A DNA stretch of 64,000 nucleotides, taken from Meconema thalassinum (Eukaryota > Arthropoda > Insecta > Orthoptera > Tettigoniidae). Shown here piece after piece: positions 1 to 10,600 of the stretch. Where the stretch lies: contig OX336388.2 in NCBI GenBank assembly GCA_946902985.2, forward strand, positions 130,636,346 to 130,700,345, read 5' to 3'. The position numbers and the translations under genes were made by a program. The notes below the pieces were generated by a model. The model saw only the letters and a program-made list of their open reading frames with translations. It searched no databases and had not been told where the DNA came from. Within the stretch, counting starts at the first letter, position 1, and the number at the start of each line of letters is the position of its first letter.

Positions 1-75
1 GCAAAACTTATAAAAGTCAATTGCAAGTGACTTTATGTAAGTAACCAGCTGACTGTCCGACTGTGTATGTTTACA
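1..75 (-). other. 3' untranslated part of GypA
   Basis: This stretch lies just downstream of the GypA pol stop codon, in the element's own direction. No polypurine tract is visible on the minus strand, so the 3' LTR must begin to the left of the window. Nothing else is recognised here. Confidence 0.5.
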
Positions 76-3000
76 TTAGAGGTCTTTCACCTCGTCTGGC
101 TGTGAGTAGGTTAGTCTGGCTCCCCTTTCCACTCTGCGCTCAGCCCTAAGCTGTTCATTCTCTAAGCGGAGGGTCGCATTTATGGCCTCAACCTCTCTCG
201 CTACTTCAACCATTTCTATGTAAAATTCTAGCATGCACTGGCACTCTTGTTGTTCGCTTCCTTCACTGGGCAAGCTGTCTGCTTCTCGTTCCGTCCCGCT
301 GCGTGAAACTTCAGGTCTGACTTCCTGGCTGACTTTGCCGTCCACGTTCAGTTGGGTGTGCGCTGCTAATACTTCTTCTCGTTCGTCAAATTCTTCTGGC
401 GAATAGTAAACTTTTAAGTTGGCAGCATTCATAACGACCTCATTTCCTGTTTCTAAATGCCTTATTCTGTATGCATTGTTCTGTAGGTCTCTGATAACCT
501 CGAACGGGCCGTGATATCCAAAAATGAATTTCTTATATTTTCTTGCTCCTGGATCTGAACTGGCTGGCCTCCTGACTAAAACTTTCTCACCGACGAGAAG
601 TGGTCTGTGATACCTCTTCGCACGATTTCTCCTCTGACGTCTCTCTGCTTGTGACTGGAGATATTTAAGGTTCGTTGGATCCTCAATTCTCGTCCTGGCT
701 GTGCGTCTACTGGTAATGGAATAACACCATTCCACGGTCTTTCCTGCCTCTGATCCAAATGTAGTCACGGGAACCTGACCTGTCGCCTCATGTACCGTAT
801 TATTTATGCAGTATTCAATTACTTCTAGGAATTCAATCCAACGCCAATTCTCTTCAGAGCAGTAGATCTTCATGTACTTCTGGATCTCTCTCATTACTCT
901 TTCAACTGGACTTGCCTCAGGATGGCGAATGGTAGATAAAATCTGCCTAATTCCTAGAGTTTCCAGTTCTCGACGAAATTCCGCGCTTGTGAAGCAACTT
1001 CCGTGGTCTGAGAGGATGTTATCCGGCTTCCCAAGAATCGGAATAACTCTCTCTTTCAGGCGTTTCAATACCTGCTTTGAACTTGTCTTCTGTATGGGGC
1101 ATAATACCACCAGTTTTGAAAATACATCCATGGCTACAAAAATGTGTCTATTGCCTCTACGTGCTCTAGGCAATGGTCCAAAATTATATATGCTTAATAG
1201 CTGCCTTGGCTTCTCTGGTAACAACGGAATAGGTCGTTGTCTCATTAAAAATGGATTTGGCTTTACCCTTTGGCACAAATCGCATGTCCTAATGGCATTT
1301 CTCACAGTTTCTCTCAACTTTGGCCAAGTGAATGCTTCTTTCAACAGAGCGGTAATTTTGTCTATTCCGGGATGTCCAAATGCTCTGTGTGCTAGCCACA
1401 CCAATCTCCTCTGCAAAGATGCAGGAATGACAACTCTTTGTCGTGTAAGGTCCACATCATCCCACTTGTGTAGTATCTGATTATACCATACATAATCTGT
1501 TGATAATGCCTCTGCCTCTCTGTATATTGCAGTTCCCCTTGCTAATCGTCCCTCGAAGTAATCGATCATCATCTTCAACCACGGGTCTTCGCGTTGTAGG
1601 TTGGTAAGATTCCTCAAGTCATCCAACGTCTTCTGATCTCGATTCTCAATCTGGACAGCGAGAGTTTCCTCTTCTCTAGGGTAACTGCTTAATATGTCCG
1701 GTATTACATTTTCTTTCCCTGGACAGTATTCTATTTCCACATTGAATTGTTGAATATACAGGGACCATCTTGTCAACCGCTGGCTAGACAAGTCCGTCTT
1801 TAACAGAAATGTTAAAGCTTTATGGTCTGTTCTGAGGACTATTTGAAAGCCATACACGAGTTTATGCCATGTTTGCAACGCGTATAAAATTGCGAGCAAC
1901 TCTATCTCTGTAATCGTGTAGTTTTTCTCATGGGCTTTCAGCCTCCTACTTATAAAGGCAATAAAAACTTTCCTTTCAGGCTTATCAACATTTTCCTGGA
2001 ATAGCATCGCTCCTACACCAACAAGTGATGCATCCGTCTGTATGATGAATTTCTGGGTATAATCCGGGTATCCCAGCTTCACATATTCCAAAAGCATTTG
2101 CTTTGACCTCACGAATGCTTCCTGACATTGCTCCGTCCAATTCCATCTGCCGCCTTTCTTCAATAAATCCTGCAAGGGTGCTACTGTCGTAGTATAATTT
2201 GGGCAGTGGTTCGAAAAGAATCCAATTACTCCCAAATACTGTCGGACATGCTTTACTTTCGTGGGTCGAGGGAAATTCCGAATTACCTCCAATTTATCTG
2301 GGTTAGGCTTAACTCCATTTGCATCAATAACATGCCCTAGGAATTTAACTTCCCTCTGACAGAAGTGCGATTTCTTGATATTAACCTTAAAGTTAGCTTC
2401 TCGAAGGTCATCTAGCAACTTCTTCAGGTCTCTCATGTGCTCCTCCAGAGATTCTGATGTGAGTAGAATGTCGTCTACGTATCTGATGGTTCTCTCCTTC
2501 ACATCATCGGATAGATTGCGATCTAACGCTCTTATCAGGGCTGAACCAGCCGTTTTCAACCCAAAAGGTAGCCTTAAAAACGTATATCTGAGTTGATCAA
2601 ACATAAATCCTGTCAACAGACTAGTTTTCTTCTCTAATTCAAGATGGTGGAAACTGGAAGTAATATCCAAATTTGTGAATACGGTTTTCCCTTTGAATTT
2701 CCTGAGGATTTCCTTAATAGGTGGCACTTGGTCGAACTCCGGAATAACCTTCAAATTTAAATGTCTCAGGTCCAGACATATCCTGACAGTCCCGTCTGTC
2801 TTAGGTACAATTACCAATGGACTTACGTAAGGCGTAGGTGTCTTCTCAATAACACCGGCCTCCAACATCTCCTGAATTGCCTCTTTCACTTTAGCATAGT
2901 GCTTTTCGGCTATAGGGTAGGGTTTCTGCCTAAATGGTGTCCAATCTCTGACTTGGAAAGCATAAGTGAAGTTCTTTATACGACCAGGTCTCGAATCAAA

Positions 3001-3630
3001 GACTTCCTTCTGTTCCAGTAATAATTGCCTTAAATTTTCCTTCTCCTTTGGTCCAATTTTTGCTTCTTCAAACTTTTCCGAAATATGTTCTTCCAGTTTG
3101 GGTTCCAGATCTTTTTCTAAGTCTGCGGCTAGTGTTTTCAGTTCTTCTTCTAACTGTTCAATAGCTAACACTTCTTCCTCAGCCACATCTCTGTATGTAT
3201 GCCATACTTGTTCATCTGACCCTGGTTCATTCTGATTGAGTGCGACCTCTAAGCCTTCAGCTTCCTCATTCACATAGAACATAACCCTGTCCTGTGCTAG
3301 GTCGATTATCACTCGGTATTCCCTTATAAATTGTGCCCCTATAATCAGGTTAAAAGGCAGTTTGTTTACTAATAGAAAACTCTGTGAAAATGTAGAGCCT
3401 CCTATCTGTAATTCTAGGAATACTTGATATTTGCATACCATCGTTCTGTCTGGAATTACACCTTTTATTTTGACACTTGAGATAGGTATTTTCAAAACAT
3501 TTTCTCTCTGCGCTATCTCATTATACAAAGCTTGTGTCATAAGGCACACTGTTGAACCCGTATCCAATAAACTTCTTATTTTCAACCCTGCCACTCTTAT
3601 CAAAATAATGGGCAATTCTCGTTTGACCAT
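76..3630 (-). CDS. pol: GypA Pol polyprotein (protease, RT, RNase H, integrase)
   Basis: Single open frame of 1184 codons. Protease: DTG at residues 23-25. Reverse transcriptase: LDITSS with Asp322 and YVDD at 384-387. RNase H: TDAS with Asp533, an ELLA helix near 577 and TDHKA near 601. Integrase: zinc-binding H748, H753, C783, C786; SDHGS with D875 and ER with E910, the usual D-x34-E spacing. A GPF-type motif and a NLKVYYSPEE tail follow, then an acidic C-terminus. The first integrase catalytic Asp is Tyr815 (TAT at 1186-1188) where related GypB has Asp, so strand transfer should fail. The frame stays open upstream of this Met to the adenine run at 3738-3748 and is -1 relative to gag, so Pol is probably made by frameshifting and freed by its protease. 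No envelope gene follows. Assignment to Ty3/gypsy rests on the RT-RNase H-integrase order. Confidence 0.93.
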   Translation of the reverse strand: MVKRELPIILIRVAGLKIRSLLDTGSTVCLMTQALYNEIAQRENVLKIPISSVKIKGVIPDRTMVCKYQVFLELQIGGSTFSQSFLLVNKLPFNLIIGAQFIREYRVIIDLAQDRVMFYVNEEAEGLEVALNQNEPGSDEQVWHTYRDVAEEEVLAIEQLEEELKTLAADLEKDLEPKLEEHISEKFEEAKIGPKEKENLRQLLLEQKEVFDSRPGRIKNFTYAFQVRDWTPFRQKPYPIAEKHYAKVKEAIQEMLEAGVIEKTPTPYVSPLVIVPKTDGTVRICLDLRHLNLKVIPEFDQVPPIKEILRKFKGKTVFTNLDITSSFHHLELEKKTSLLTGFMFDQLRYTFLRLPFGLKTAGSALIRALDRNLSDDVKERTIRYVDDILLTSESLEEHMRDLKKLLDDLREANFKVNIKKSHFCQREVKFLGHVIDANGVKPNPDKLEVIRNFPRPTKVKHVRQYLGVIGFFSNHCPNYTTTVAPLQDLLKKGGRWNWTEQCQEAFVRSKQMLLEYVKLGYPDYTQKFIIQTDASLVGVGAMLFQENVDKPERKVFIAFISRRLKAHEKNYTITEIELLAILYALQTWHKLVYGFQIVLRTDHKALTFLLKTDLSSQRLTRWSLYIQQFNVEIEYCPGKENVIPDILSSYPREEETLAVQIENRDQKTLDDLRNLTNLQREDPWLKMMIDYFEGRLARGTAIYREAEALSTDYVWYNQILHKWDDVDLTRQRVVIPASLQRRLVWLAHRAFGHPGIDKITALLKEAFTWPKLRETVRNAIRTCDLCQRVKPNPFLMRQRPIPLLPEKPRQLLSIYNFGPLPRARRGNRHIFVAMDVFSKLVVLCPIQKTSSKQVLKRLKERVIPILGKPDNILSDHGSCFTSAEFRRELETLGIRQILSTIRHPEASPVERVMREIQKYMKIYCSEENWRWIEFLEVIEYCINNTVHEATGQVPVTTFGSEAGKTVEWCYSITSRRTARTRIEDPTNLKYLQSQAERRQRRNRAKRYHRPLLVGEKVLVRRPASSDPGARKYKKFIFGYHGPFEVIRDLQNNAYRIRHLETGNEVVMNAANLKVYYSPEEFDEREEVLAAHTQLNVDGKVSQEVRPEVSRSGTEREADSLPSEGSEQQECQCMLEFYIEMVEVAREVEAINATLRLENEQLRAERRVERGARLTYSQPDEVKDL

Positions 3631-3725
3631 GACCTGTGATCCTCCCGTATCCTCAATTAACTCTTCTGGTTTGGCTATCCAATTGATGACGTTGACTGAC
3701 TTCCATCCATCATTTCCAAATTCCT

Positions 3726-6134
3726 CTAATTTTGGCGTTTTTTTTTTTCAATAGCGCCCGTCCCCTTAGAGTTTCTTCTCTCCTGTTCGCTGCGCTGTAG
3801 CTCCAAACTCTTAGCTCCGTCTCCATATCTATCTGGCGACGTCCTATTCTGCATAACTTCTTGCCAGTGAACTTGTTGTTCTGGGGGCTCATCTCCCCTT
3901 TCATTGAGGTATTGCAATGAAGCGTGGTATCGCTCCTCTACCTCATCATCGAAGTTACGTCTTCTTTCCTGGGGTCTCCAATTTCTATTGTTGCCTTCTT
4001 GGCCATTGTTACCTCCATTGTTTTGGTACGGCCTATCCCTGGTATTCTGCTTGTTCCAAGAATTTCGGCCTCTTCCTCTGCCAGCATTACCTTTATATTT
4101 CGGCTGCCATCTTCTGGGTTCCTGTTCCCATTGACGTCCGTTGGAATCTAACGTATCTGTGCTAGTAGCTTTGTTGTTCTTTGGAGCTTGATACTGGTCA
4201 GTCTGCGTGTTGGTCACATGTACCTGTTCCACGGTTCGATTCTGACGCATCGTATTTGCTGTTGTGAGGTCCAGTTGTCTCAGAACTGTCTCCATTTCCA
4301 TAGCAGTTTTTGCATTAGCCGAGATTAGCAGTCTCTGTATCTCGTATGGAAGCTGTTTGGCGATAGCAATACATAATTCCAGCTCGCTAGGCTTTTGATC
4401 AAGTTCTTTGAACCGACACATCTGTGATATGAAGAATTCTGCATACTTCGTTGGATTGTTAGTGCTGTATCTTTTTGAATATAAATCCAACCGTAAATTC
4501 TGTTGGGTCGCTGGATCCCAGTATTTCTTCAAAAATGCCTCTCCAAACTCCTCAACAGTATCGAAAGTGTAGCGGAAACTGCGAAACCATAATGCGCACT
4601 CCCCTTCTGTTAATTTCTCTATAGCTCGTAGCCTGCGCTCTTGCGGTATTCGCGCATCATTCAAATATTCAGACACTTCTTTTAGCCAATATTTCGGTGT
4701 CATACTACAGTGGCTACCTGAGAACTTCCTTGGTTTCTCTTCACTTGCTCTGATAACATTTATCACTCGCGTGTGCATGGCATTTTCGTGTGGCGTCGAT
4801 GCTGCAACTGGTGCACCTGGCGTCATATAAGGACTTTCGCCTGGGCCTGTAGCACTCCTTATTATAGGCTGGGTTTCCAAATCTGCCCACCTAGTTCTCC
4901 TCATATCGTCCATGCTGCCTTCGCTAGACTTAGGATCTTTCATGAGGGTTTCCTCTTGCGCAATTATCCTAGTCTCCATTTGATTGTGGCGCATCTCTGC
5001 TCTTTCCAGACGAGTAATTACCTCGTTCTCTATTCTGGTAAGCCTATCTCGATTTTCCTCGGCTACTTGAAATATTTTCTGCTTGTCTTCCTTCAGACTT
5101 TGCTTAATATGGGATATTTCATCCTCTACATCTTCCTTTATCTGAGCAAGGGTCTTGTCGTTTGCCTCTGTCTTTTGGCCTTCTCTCACTTCGAGTTCTT
5201 CCCTCAATCCTTTGATTTCCTCTCGAATGTGTCCATTGACCTTTGACATTTCATTCCGGACCTTAATGATTTCACCTCTATTCTCCTCTTGCCTTTTGTT
5301 AACTACGACAATGTCACTTTGAACTTGGTCCAGTTCTTGATGAACTTTGCTCATCTGACCCTTCATATTTCCTACCAGCTCTTTACTCTCGTTAACGACA
5401 GCCTTAATTTCACCTATTTCCTGGCATTGACCTAATATATTCTGATCCTGTTTCTTTAGATCACCGTTAATTGCTCTAGCATAGCTTTTCAATTTCGTGT
5501 TCCATTTACTGTCGTTTTCTTCCAACCTTTGATCTACCGTACGAGTAAATTCTGCGAACTGTTTCGCTTGGCGTTCGAGATTCGCCTCATTTTGGATTTG
5601 AATATCCTTAATGCCGTTAGATAACGCATCTAACCTATTGTTGGTTTCATCCTGCGCATGCTTACACGCTTGTAAATTACTCTCAAGTTTGGCTTCTATA
5701 GCCTCGAAACGTTTATCCGTCTTAACCTGCATTTCCGATACAATGCTTACAACAGTATCTGTAACTTCAGTCTTAATTACCTCTTGCATCTGACATAACT
5801 TATCGTTTAACTCAACCTTATTTGCCTCCATTGCCAGCTGATTGGCATTAATGGCCAGCTGATTGGCATCTAACCGATTATTCAATTCACTCTGATTATG
5901 ATTAATTGCCTCCTGATTGGCATCTAAACGAGTGTTTATTTCATTCTGGAAAGCCTTTGCTTCCAGCTTATTTTGTTCATTAACAGCATCAAAATGCTGT
6001 CTTAAGCCTGCAATAAACTGCACGATCTCCTCTGTACAAGACATTCTTACAATAATATACTTTGAGATGCAGGCAGGCTTCCTGGAAATATGTGTGGATA
6101 CGTTTTGGAGAGAGACACAAAACACTGTACACAT
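3726..6134 (-). CDS. gag: GypA Gag with long coiled coil
   Basis: An open frame of 802 codons encodes the structural protein that would form the particle. The start is uncertain: Met31 (6042-6044) is followed by the acidic coiled-coil region seen in relatives and is the more likely one. Residues ~40-430 are almost all predicted coiled coil, rich in Glu, Lys, Gln and Asn, with repeated LDANQ segments near the start. Residues ~490-650 form a capsid-like core (PKYWLKEV, ALWFRSFRYTFDT, LDLYSKRYS, LPYEIQRLLIS), as in retrotransposon gag proteins. The C-terminus has RGRGRN and many Asn, Gly and Arg residues and no CCHC zinc knuckle, so RNA binding probably uses this basic tail. The 802-codon length is well above the usual 300-450 of gypsy Gags. 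The frame is intact and ends at the slip run before pol. Confidence 0.85.
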   Translation of the reverse strand: MCTVFCVSLQNVSTHISRKPACISKYIIVRMSCTEEIVQFIAGLRQHFDAVNEQNKLEAKAFQNEINTRLDANQEAINHNQSELNNRLDANQLAINANQLAMEANKVELNDKLCQMQEVIKTEVTDTVVSIVSEMQVKTDKRFEAIEAKLESNLQACKHAQDETNNRLDALSNGIKDIQIQNEANLERQAKQFAEFTRTVDQRLEENDSKWNTKLKSYARAINGDLKKQDQNILGQCQEIGEIKAVVNESKELVGNMKGQMSKVHQELDQVQSDIVVVNKRQEENRGEIIKVRNEMSKVNGHIREEIKGLREELEVREGQKTEANDKTLAQIKEDVEDEISHIKQSLKEDKQKIFQVAEENRDRLTRIENEVITRLERAEMRHNQMETRIIAQEETLMKDPKSSEGSMDDMRRTRWADLETQPIIRSATGPGESPYMTPGAPVAASTPHENAMHTRVINVIRASEEKPRKFSGSHCSMTPKYWLKEVSEYLNDARIPQERRLRAIEKLTEGECALWFRSFRYTFDTVEEFGEAFLKKYWDPATQQNLRLDLYSKRYSTNNPTKYAEFFISQMCRFKELDQKPSELELCIAIAKQLPYEIQRLLISANAKTAMEMETVLRQLDLTTANTMRQNRTVEQVHVTNTQTDQYQAPKNNKATSTDTLDSNGRQWEQEPRRWQPKYKGNAGRGRGRNSWNKQNTRDRPYQNNGGNNGQEGNNRNWRPQERRRNFDDEVEERYHASLQYLNERGDEPPEQQVHWQEVMQNRTSPDRYGDGAKSLELQRSEQERRNSKGTGAIEKKKRQN
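3738..3748 (-). promoter_or_regulatory. GypA gag-pol slippery run (A11)
   Basis: On the minus strand there are eleven adenines directly after ATTG. The gag frame reads I-E-K-K-K-R-Q-N and stops at 3726-3728. Slipping back one base on the run enters the frame that continues without a stop into protease. A homopolymer slip site at this place fits -1 frameshifting known for retroelements. Use of the site is inferred. Confidence 0.6.
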
Positions 6135-6755
6135 GCTGTAAGATTGTATAAACTTTGAATTTATGGATTAATTATGGATTGGGTGTGTAGCGCTCATACC
6201 CTTGGGTAATCCTCTTCTCAATAGAGAGACTCTGCGTTACGTCAAAAGCCTACTGAACTCAAAAATCACTCAAACACAGTTTGAGGCAAAAATATAATTA
6301 CTATGGTTTTCCCCATGAAATACCATAAAAAATCTATGGGATTTCCCTAAATCCCATAAGCTCCACGAACCTGGGCGACATGATAAATTAGTATATCATG
6401 GGAGGTGGTCCACGTTAAGACATCGCAGCAACCCTCCAAGGTCTCGGTTGTACTGTCGAATGCCCCACTTGGGTCTCGCCATGATAAATTAGTACACCTC
6501 TTGCGCATATGGTGACCTGTATTTTAAACCGGCCCACATACCAGCGCCTTGATAAATTAAATGCATCATGCTAATAGAAGGTGTTTATCAAAATTTATAT
6601 TGTTCGTATCGGAGCTTACCTAAGGTTAGGCGCGGTCATCCCCTAATTCAAGTTAGTCGTTATTTTAATAGAGTTGTGTGCACAAGATCTAGACCGACTT
6701 TAGTTGTACCTATAGCTCAAATCACTGTTCAGGACATCAATTTCCATGTACCCAT
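6135..6755 (-). other. GypA leader with three PBS-like junction motifs
   Basis: This is the untranslated leader between gag and the presumed 5' LTR. TGATAAATTA occurs on the plus strand at 6381, 6482 and 6550, each time preceded by a GCGCC- or CTCGCC-like block. Read on the minus strand these are TTTATCA followed by TGTCGCCCAG, TGGCGAGACC and AGGCGCTGGT. The first two look like an LTR end followed by a primer-binding site. Which one is used, if any, cannot be settled without the 3' LTR. Confidence 0.45.
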
Positions 6756-8487
6756 GTGAGTAATCTCGATGGAAAATATGCTTCTGCCTCCAGCTAGCAT
6801 CAGGACTCAGGCGTGTACCGTTCTCCCATTGAGCAGTTGCATATTTTGGATTTGAGGCTAAAAGGTATCAACTCTACAATGATAAGGCACAACTCTACTC
6901 TAAAGACTTTAATTCAGTAAAACTCATGGCTTCAAACAAATAATGAGAACACAAATCCCATAAACAATACACAAACAAACAAAGTTACTCCCACAATCCA
7001 TTAATTATTCACATAGTTGAATAAATTAAATCCATATCACTATTCAATCTTTTACCATTATGTGGACTTTAAACTTTACTCAAGTGCACTGATGCACATG
7101 TAATGTTTCACAAAACTGAACTATTACATTCATGTCACCTAATGTGACTTCTTTATATTCACAAAGTTACTTGTATCCTACAATACATCTGAATTTACAT
7201 CATGTGTACTATCTGTGTTACAACTCTCTCTCCCACCAAATGCTTTCATGCATTAGCCAACTCATGGTTTGCACTACGATCTACTTGCAACACCACAATT
7301 ACGCAAGTCTACCCCTCCACTCCCTTCTTTTTATAGTTACACTGCATGTCATTGTGATTTCACTAAATAACTTCTGTTATCGTTGTGTCGGATAGTATAC
7401 TATTACGCTACCCTTACGAGCGTAGCCTGTGGCAACGAGTAACCAACTTCATTAACTAGGTGTCAGTGACAGTAACAAATGCACTTCCAACCATTCGTTA
7501 GATTGCTAAATTTTTATATCATCAGGGTAATCTACGATTAGCAATGTGTTTTAAACCACACACATTCATTACACATTATAACAATTCTTCCTTTCATTAC
7601 AAGCAAGGTCTTAAATCTGTCCGCTCAAGAACGCGAACCTTCATAGTTGGTTTAGTAACCCCAGCCCCTTGAGCTGCCTGTATACAATAGACAGGGTAGG
7701 GTCGTTCACGGCTGTAAACCGCCCCTTGTCTCCCCGTTTCCTGGACTTTTACCTCCCAAGCAGTATTACCACTTTGAATATAACATTGTGGTCACAATGA
7801 TCCACGTGATCCCATATGATCTGAACTGAATATTATGCAATGGTTCTGGGTGAGCTTGAATATTTAATCCTATCCTTAGGACATTAATAACGGCCTCAAC
7901 CGGTCCGTATCACAATATGAAGGCACGAGATTCATAGAACACAGGTCTAGTGGTTAGCCGGTATCTCAAATAAAATATTACGGTCAGTCAACAGCTGCCG
8001 CCAATGATTCGCTTCAACGAGCCGAATCACTCAACATTAAGTTCTCGGGGAATCAGGTATAGCGTCGAGGTGTCCAATGTTCTCCCCGCGCTTACCACAG
8101 GATTCGCACCCGGAACATTTCATATCCAACATCGGAGATACGGTACAAACTAAATATGCTCCGGCATAAATTAATATCTCTGTACGCTCATGCTGTACGA
8201 GATTTCACACGTCGATTAGATCACCTGGCCCCTTACCTGTCCACGATCTCGCCTTATAATAAAGAGAACTCTAACTGTACTCTACAAGCTTAATCAAGCC
8301 ACAAATTCAATTCACTGTCAAGCTCCAACATTCCCGTGCATAATTATATTCCCATTAATACAATCTATTTAATATTAACTCTTTTCTCTTCCCTTAATGT
8401 AATCTACTGCTTGGCTAGATAAATAATCCAATTAGCGTAAATACGTCTTGCTTAAAACCTTTCATCCTGATGTATTCAATTATACCG

Positions 8488-8531
<44 letters not shown>

Positions 8532-10600
8532 TGACATAAATTATCCTTCCGACACAACGTAACTGCTTCAATGATCGAACATTCGCGTTCGTCACGTTAA
8601 GTTTCACATAACTGAATTGCCATTATTTATTAGTAGCATTAATAGTGGTAACGATTAATCCACTCTCTGATGTATTCAACATCTTAACTTTACTGAAATC
8701 AAACAATAAACATATGAGGATATGCCTCCTAATATTGATTCTTACTGGCATATTTTATACTTCCGGAATCACATTACATGCAGTGACTATCCTTCTATAG
8801 TAACATGATTTGTGGGGTACTTACGTCGGCTTTATCCAGGTGGCTCCAACCACCATATTCCAGTGTCACCTGCCATCGGCTTACTTAGTGACACATTGCC
8901 ATCTTGCAAATACACATATTATATGACATCTGATTTATAAACACACGACACTTTTCCATTTTTATAATGAAGCTAATGCTTCCGAAACACATGACACTTT
9001 TCCATTTTTATAATGAAGCTAATGCTTCCAAAACACATAACACTATATAACACTGGTTATATTATGACTTTAAGAGATATTTTACATAACATCGGTGCAC
9101 AAACACACGTTACACTTTAATTCCTGATTGGTTGACATTCCCTAGCATGTATCGAAAGTACAGGTGCGGACGGCCCTTTCTTCGGTCCTACCCCTTCCTG
9201 ATTGAATCTCCCGATCATCTGCTCACGGATTCACCAACAGTTTCTCGATCATCCCTTGATAATCTTCCTACTATTGCAGCGATATGCTTACATCTCGTCA
9301 TGAACGCTACTTACTGGTATACTCCAAATATGTATAACCAATCACTATACTTTACTGCGCTCAACATTGTACATTGTATTTACATGAATTATTACTTTTC
9401 ACAGTCCTGCCTAGTATATCACACGGCACTTAATAAACATTATATAACAGTCTTACTGCACGGCTTCCCACATTGAAGTCCGAGCATCCTCTCCTAACTT
9501 CGGTAATATGCATTTCGCATAATCAATTACCGACTTCATTCTTAGTTCATGACCATGCATGAATATATTCTCACATGTGTGTTACATTGCACAGCTAACA
9601 TGCTGATTACCAGTGAAATGTTTAAGTCTTTGTGTGCGCCTGGGCGCTCCGTGTCCTTTTCAACTGCGACTGCTTCAAAACAACTCTCCCTCCGACTGGG
9701 TCTAAAACTGTCACGAACTGTAAGTTCCAACTGTAACTGTACGCTTCGACTGGGTCCACCCTCTTCTATCTGTTTCACACAAAAAGTAGGGAAAGAATTC
9801 CCGCGATAAATCAGCTCCTCTCCTAGGGTGATTCTGAACTTGGAATAATATCCATATTGTTCCTTTTTCTTCGCTGGTCACAAAAATGTATGTGTGTTCG
9901 AGGATCGATCGGCCACTTAATTTATATTAATTATCTTATCCATGGCGTGGGGACGCTACTTCACTGGGAATCCCTGGCAACATCCTCAAGTCCAGCCGCG
10001 AACACCCATAGTCCTGTAACATTACGCACTGCATTAAACATGCCTTGATTTCGCCGTTTTATGGCTCTAAAATTAGCCTCCTGGCTAAAGATTCACCTGT
10101 GCGCATCTCTCATGTCATTGCATAGCTCCAATCATGAGTAATCAATGATTTTCCTTGGGATCTTCCCGTTCCATTCTCAAGTCTATTCTCAAACGGGGAA
10201 GAACCTGGTCATTATTTAACCTCCCGACCCCTTGCAGACGACTTATCTGGGTCGGCAAGATTGACGTGGCGCCACGGGCCTCCTCCCACAATGCTGGAGC
10301 CATTTGCAAAACGTCAAACTTTGAAACTCCTGTGTTTCAAGTACAGCCTAGCCTACTTCATGTAGTCCAAATAATGCTATCTTCCACTATTTTCCTGCAT
10401 TATTTCACTAAATAATGTCAGTAACAACTGATATCACACCAGTAATTAAATATATAATTTCTTCTAGGGGTTCTTACAATGAAATACCCTCCACAGATCT
10501 CGGGTTCGTTCCCTGGTGGAACCTTCATTCAGAGCTCAACTTATCTCCGAGATCCACGTTCGAGACCAGTCAGCATGACCACCTCGGGTTCAGTATTGAT
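6756..10600 (-). repeat. GypA 5' LTR (right boundary approximate)
   Basis: By position this should be the 5' LTR of GypA. It is non-coding and long, as in the related GypB and GypD. The left edge is set at a TGTG that aligns with the GypB LTR edge: both have TGTG followed some 13-16 bases later by AAATATGC. Upstream of it both elements share a CGACCGACTTTAGT stretch. A weak TATA-like ATTATTTAA lies at 10210-10220. The right edge cannot be placed because the matching 3' LTR is outside the window, and 10600 is only a guess from the promoter-to-end distance in relatives. No gene was seen inside. Confidence 0.45.
8489..8530. repeat. (TTA)n microsatellite
   Basis: About fourteen uninterrupted TTA/ATT units lie within the presumed GypA LTR. 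A shorter run of the same triplet occurs inside the GypB LTRs and in the GypD LTR near 59353. Confidence 0.9.

Noticed and set aside
872..1480. 202-codon plus-strand frame
   Set aside because: Lies antisense to GypA integrase; similar antisense frames exist in GypB at the same place, so it is a shadow.
4773..5246. 157-codon plus-strand frame
   Set aside because: Antisense to the GypA Gag coiled coil; composition is what the opposite strand predicts.
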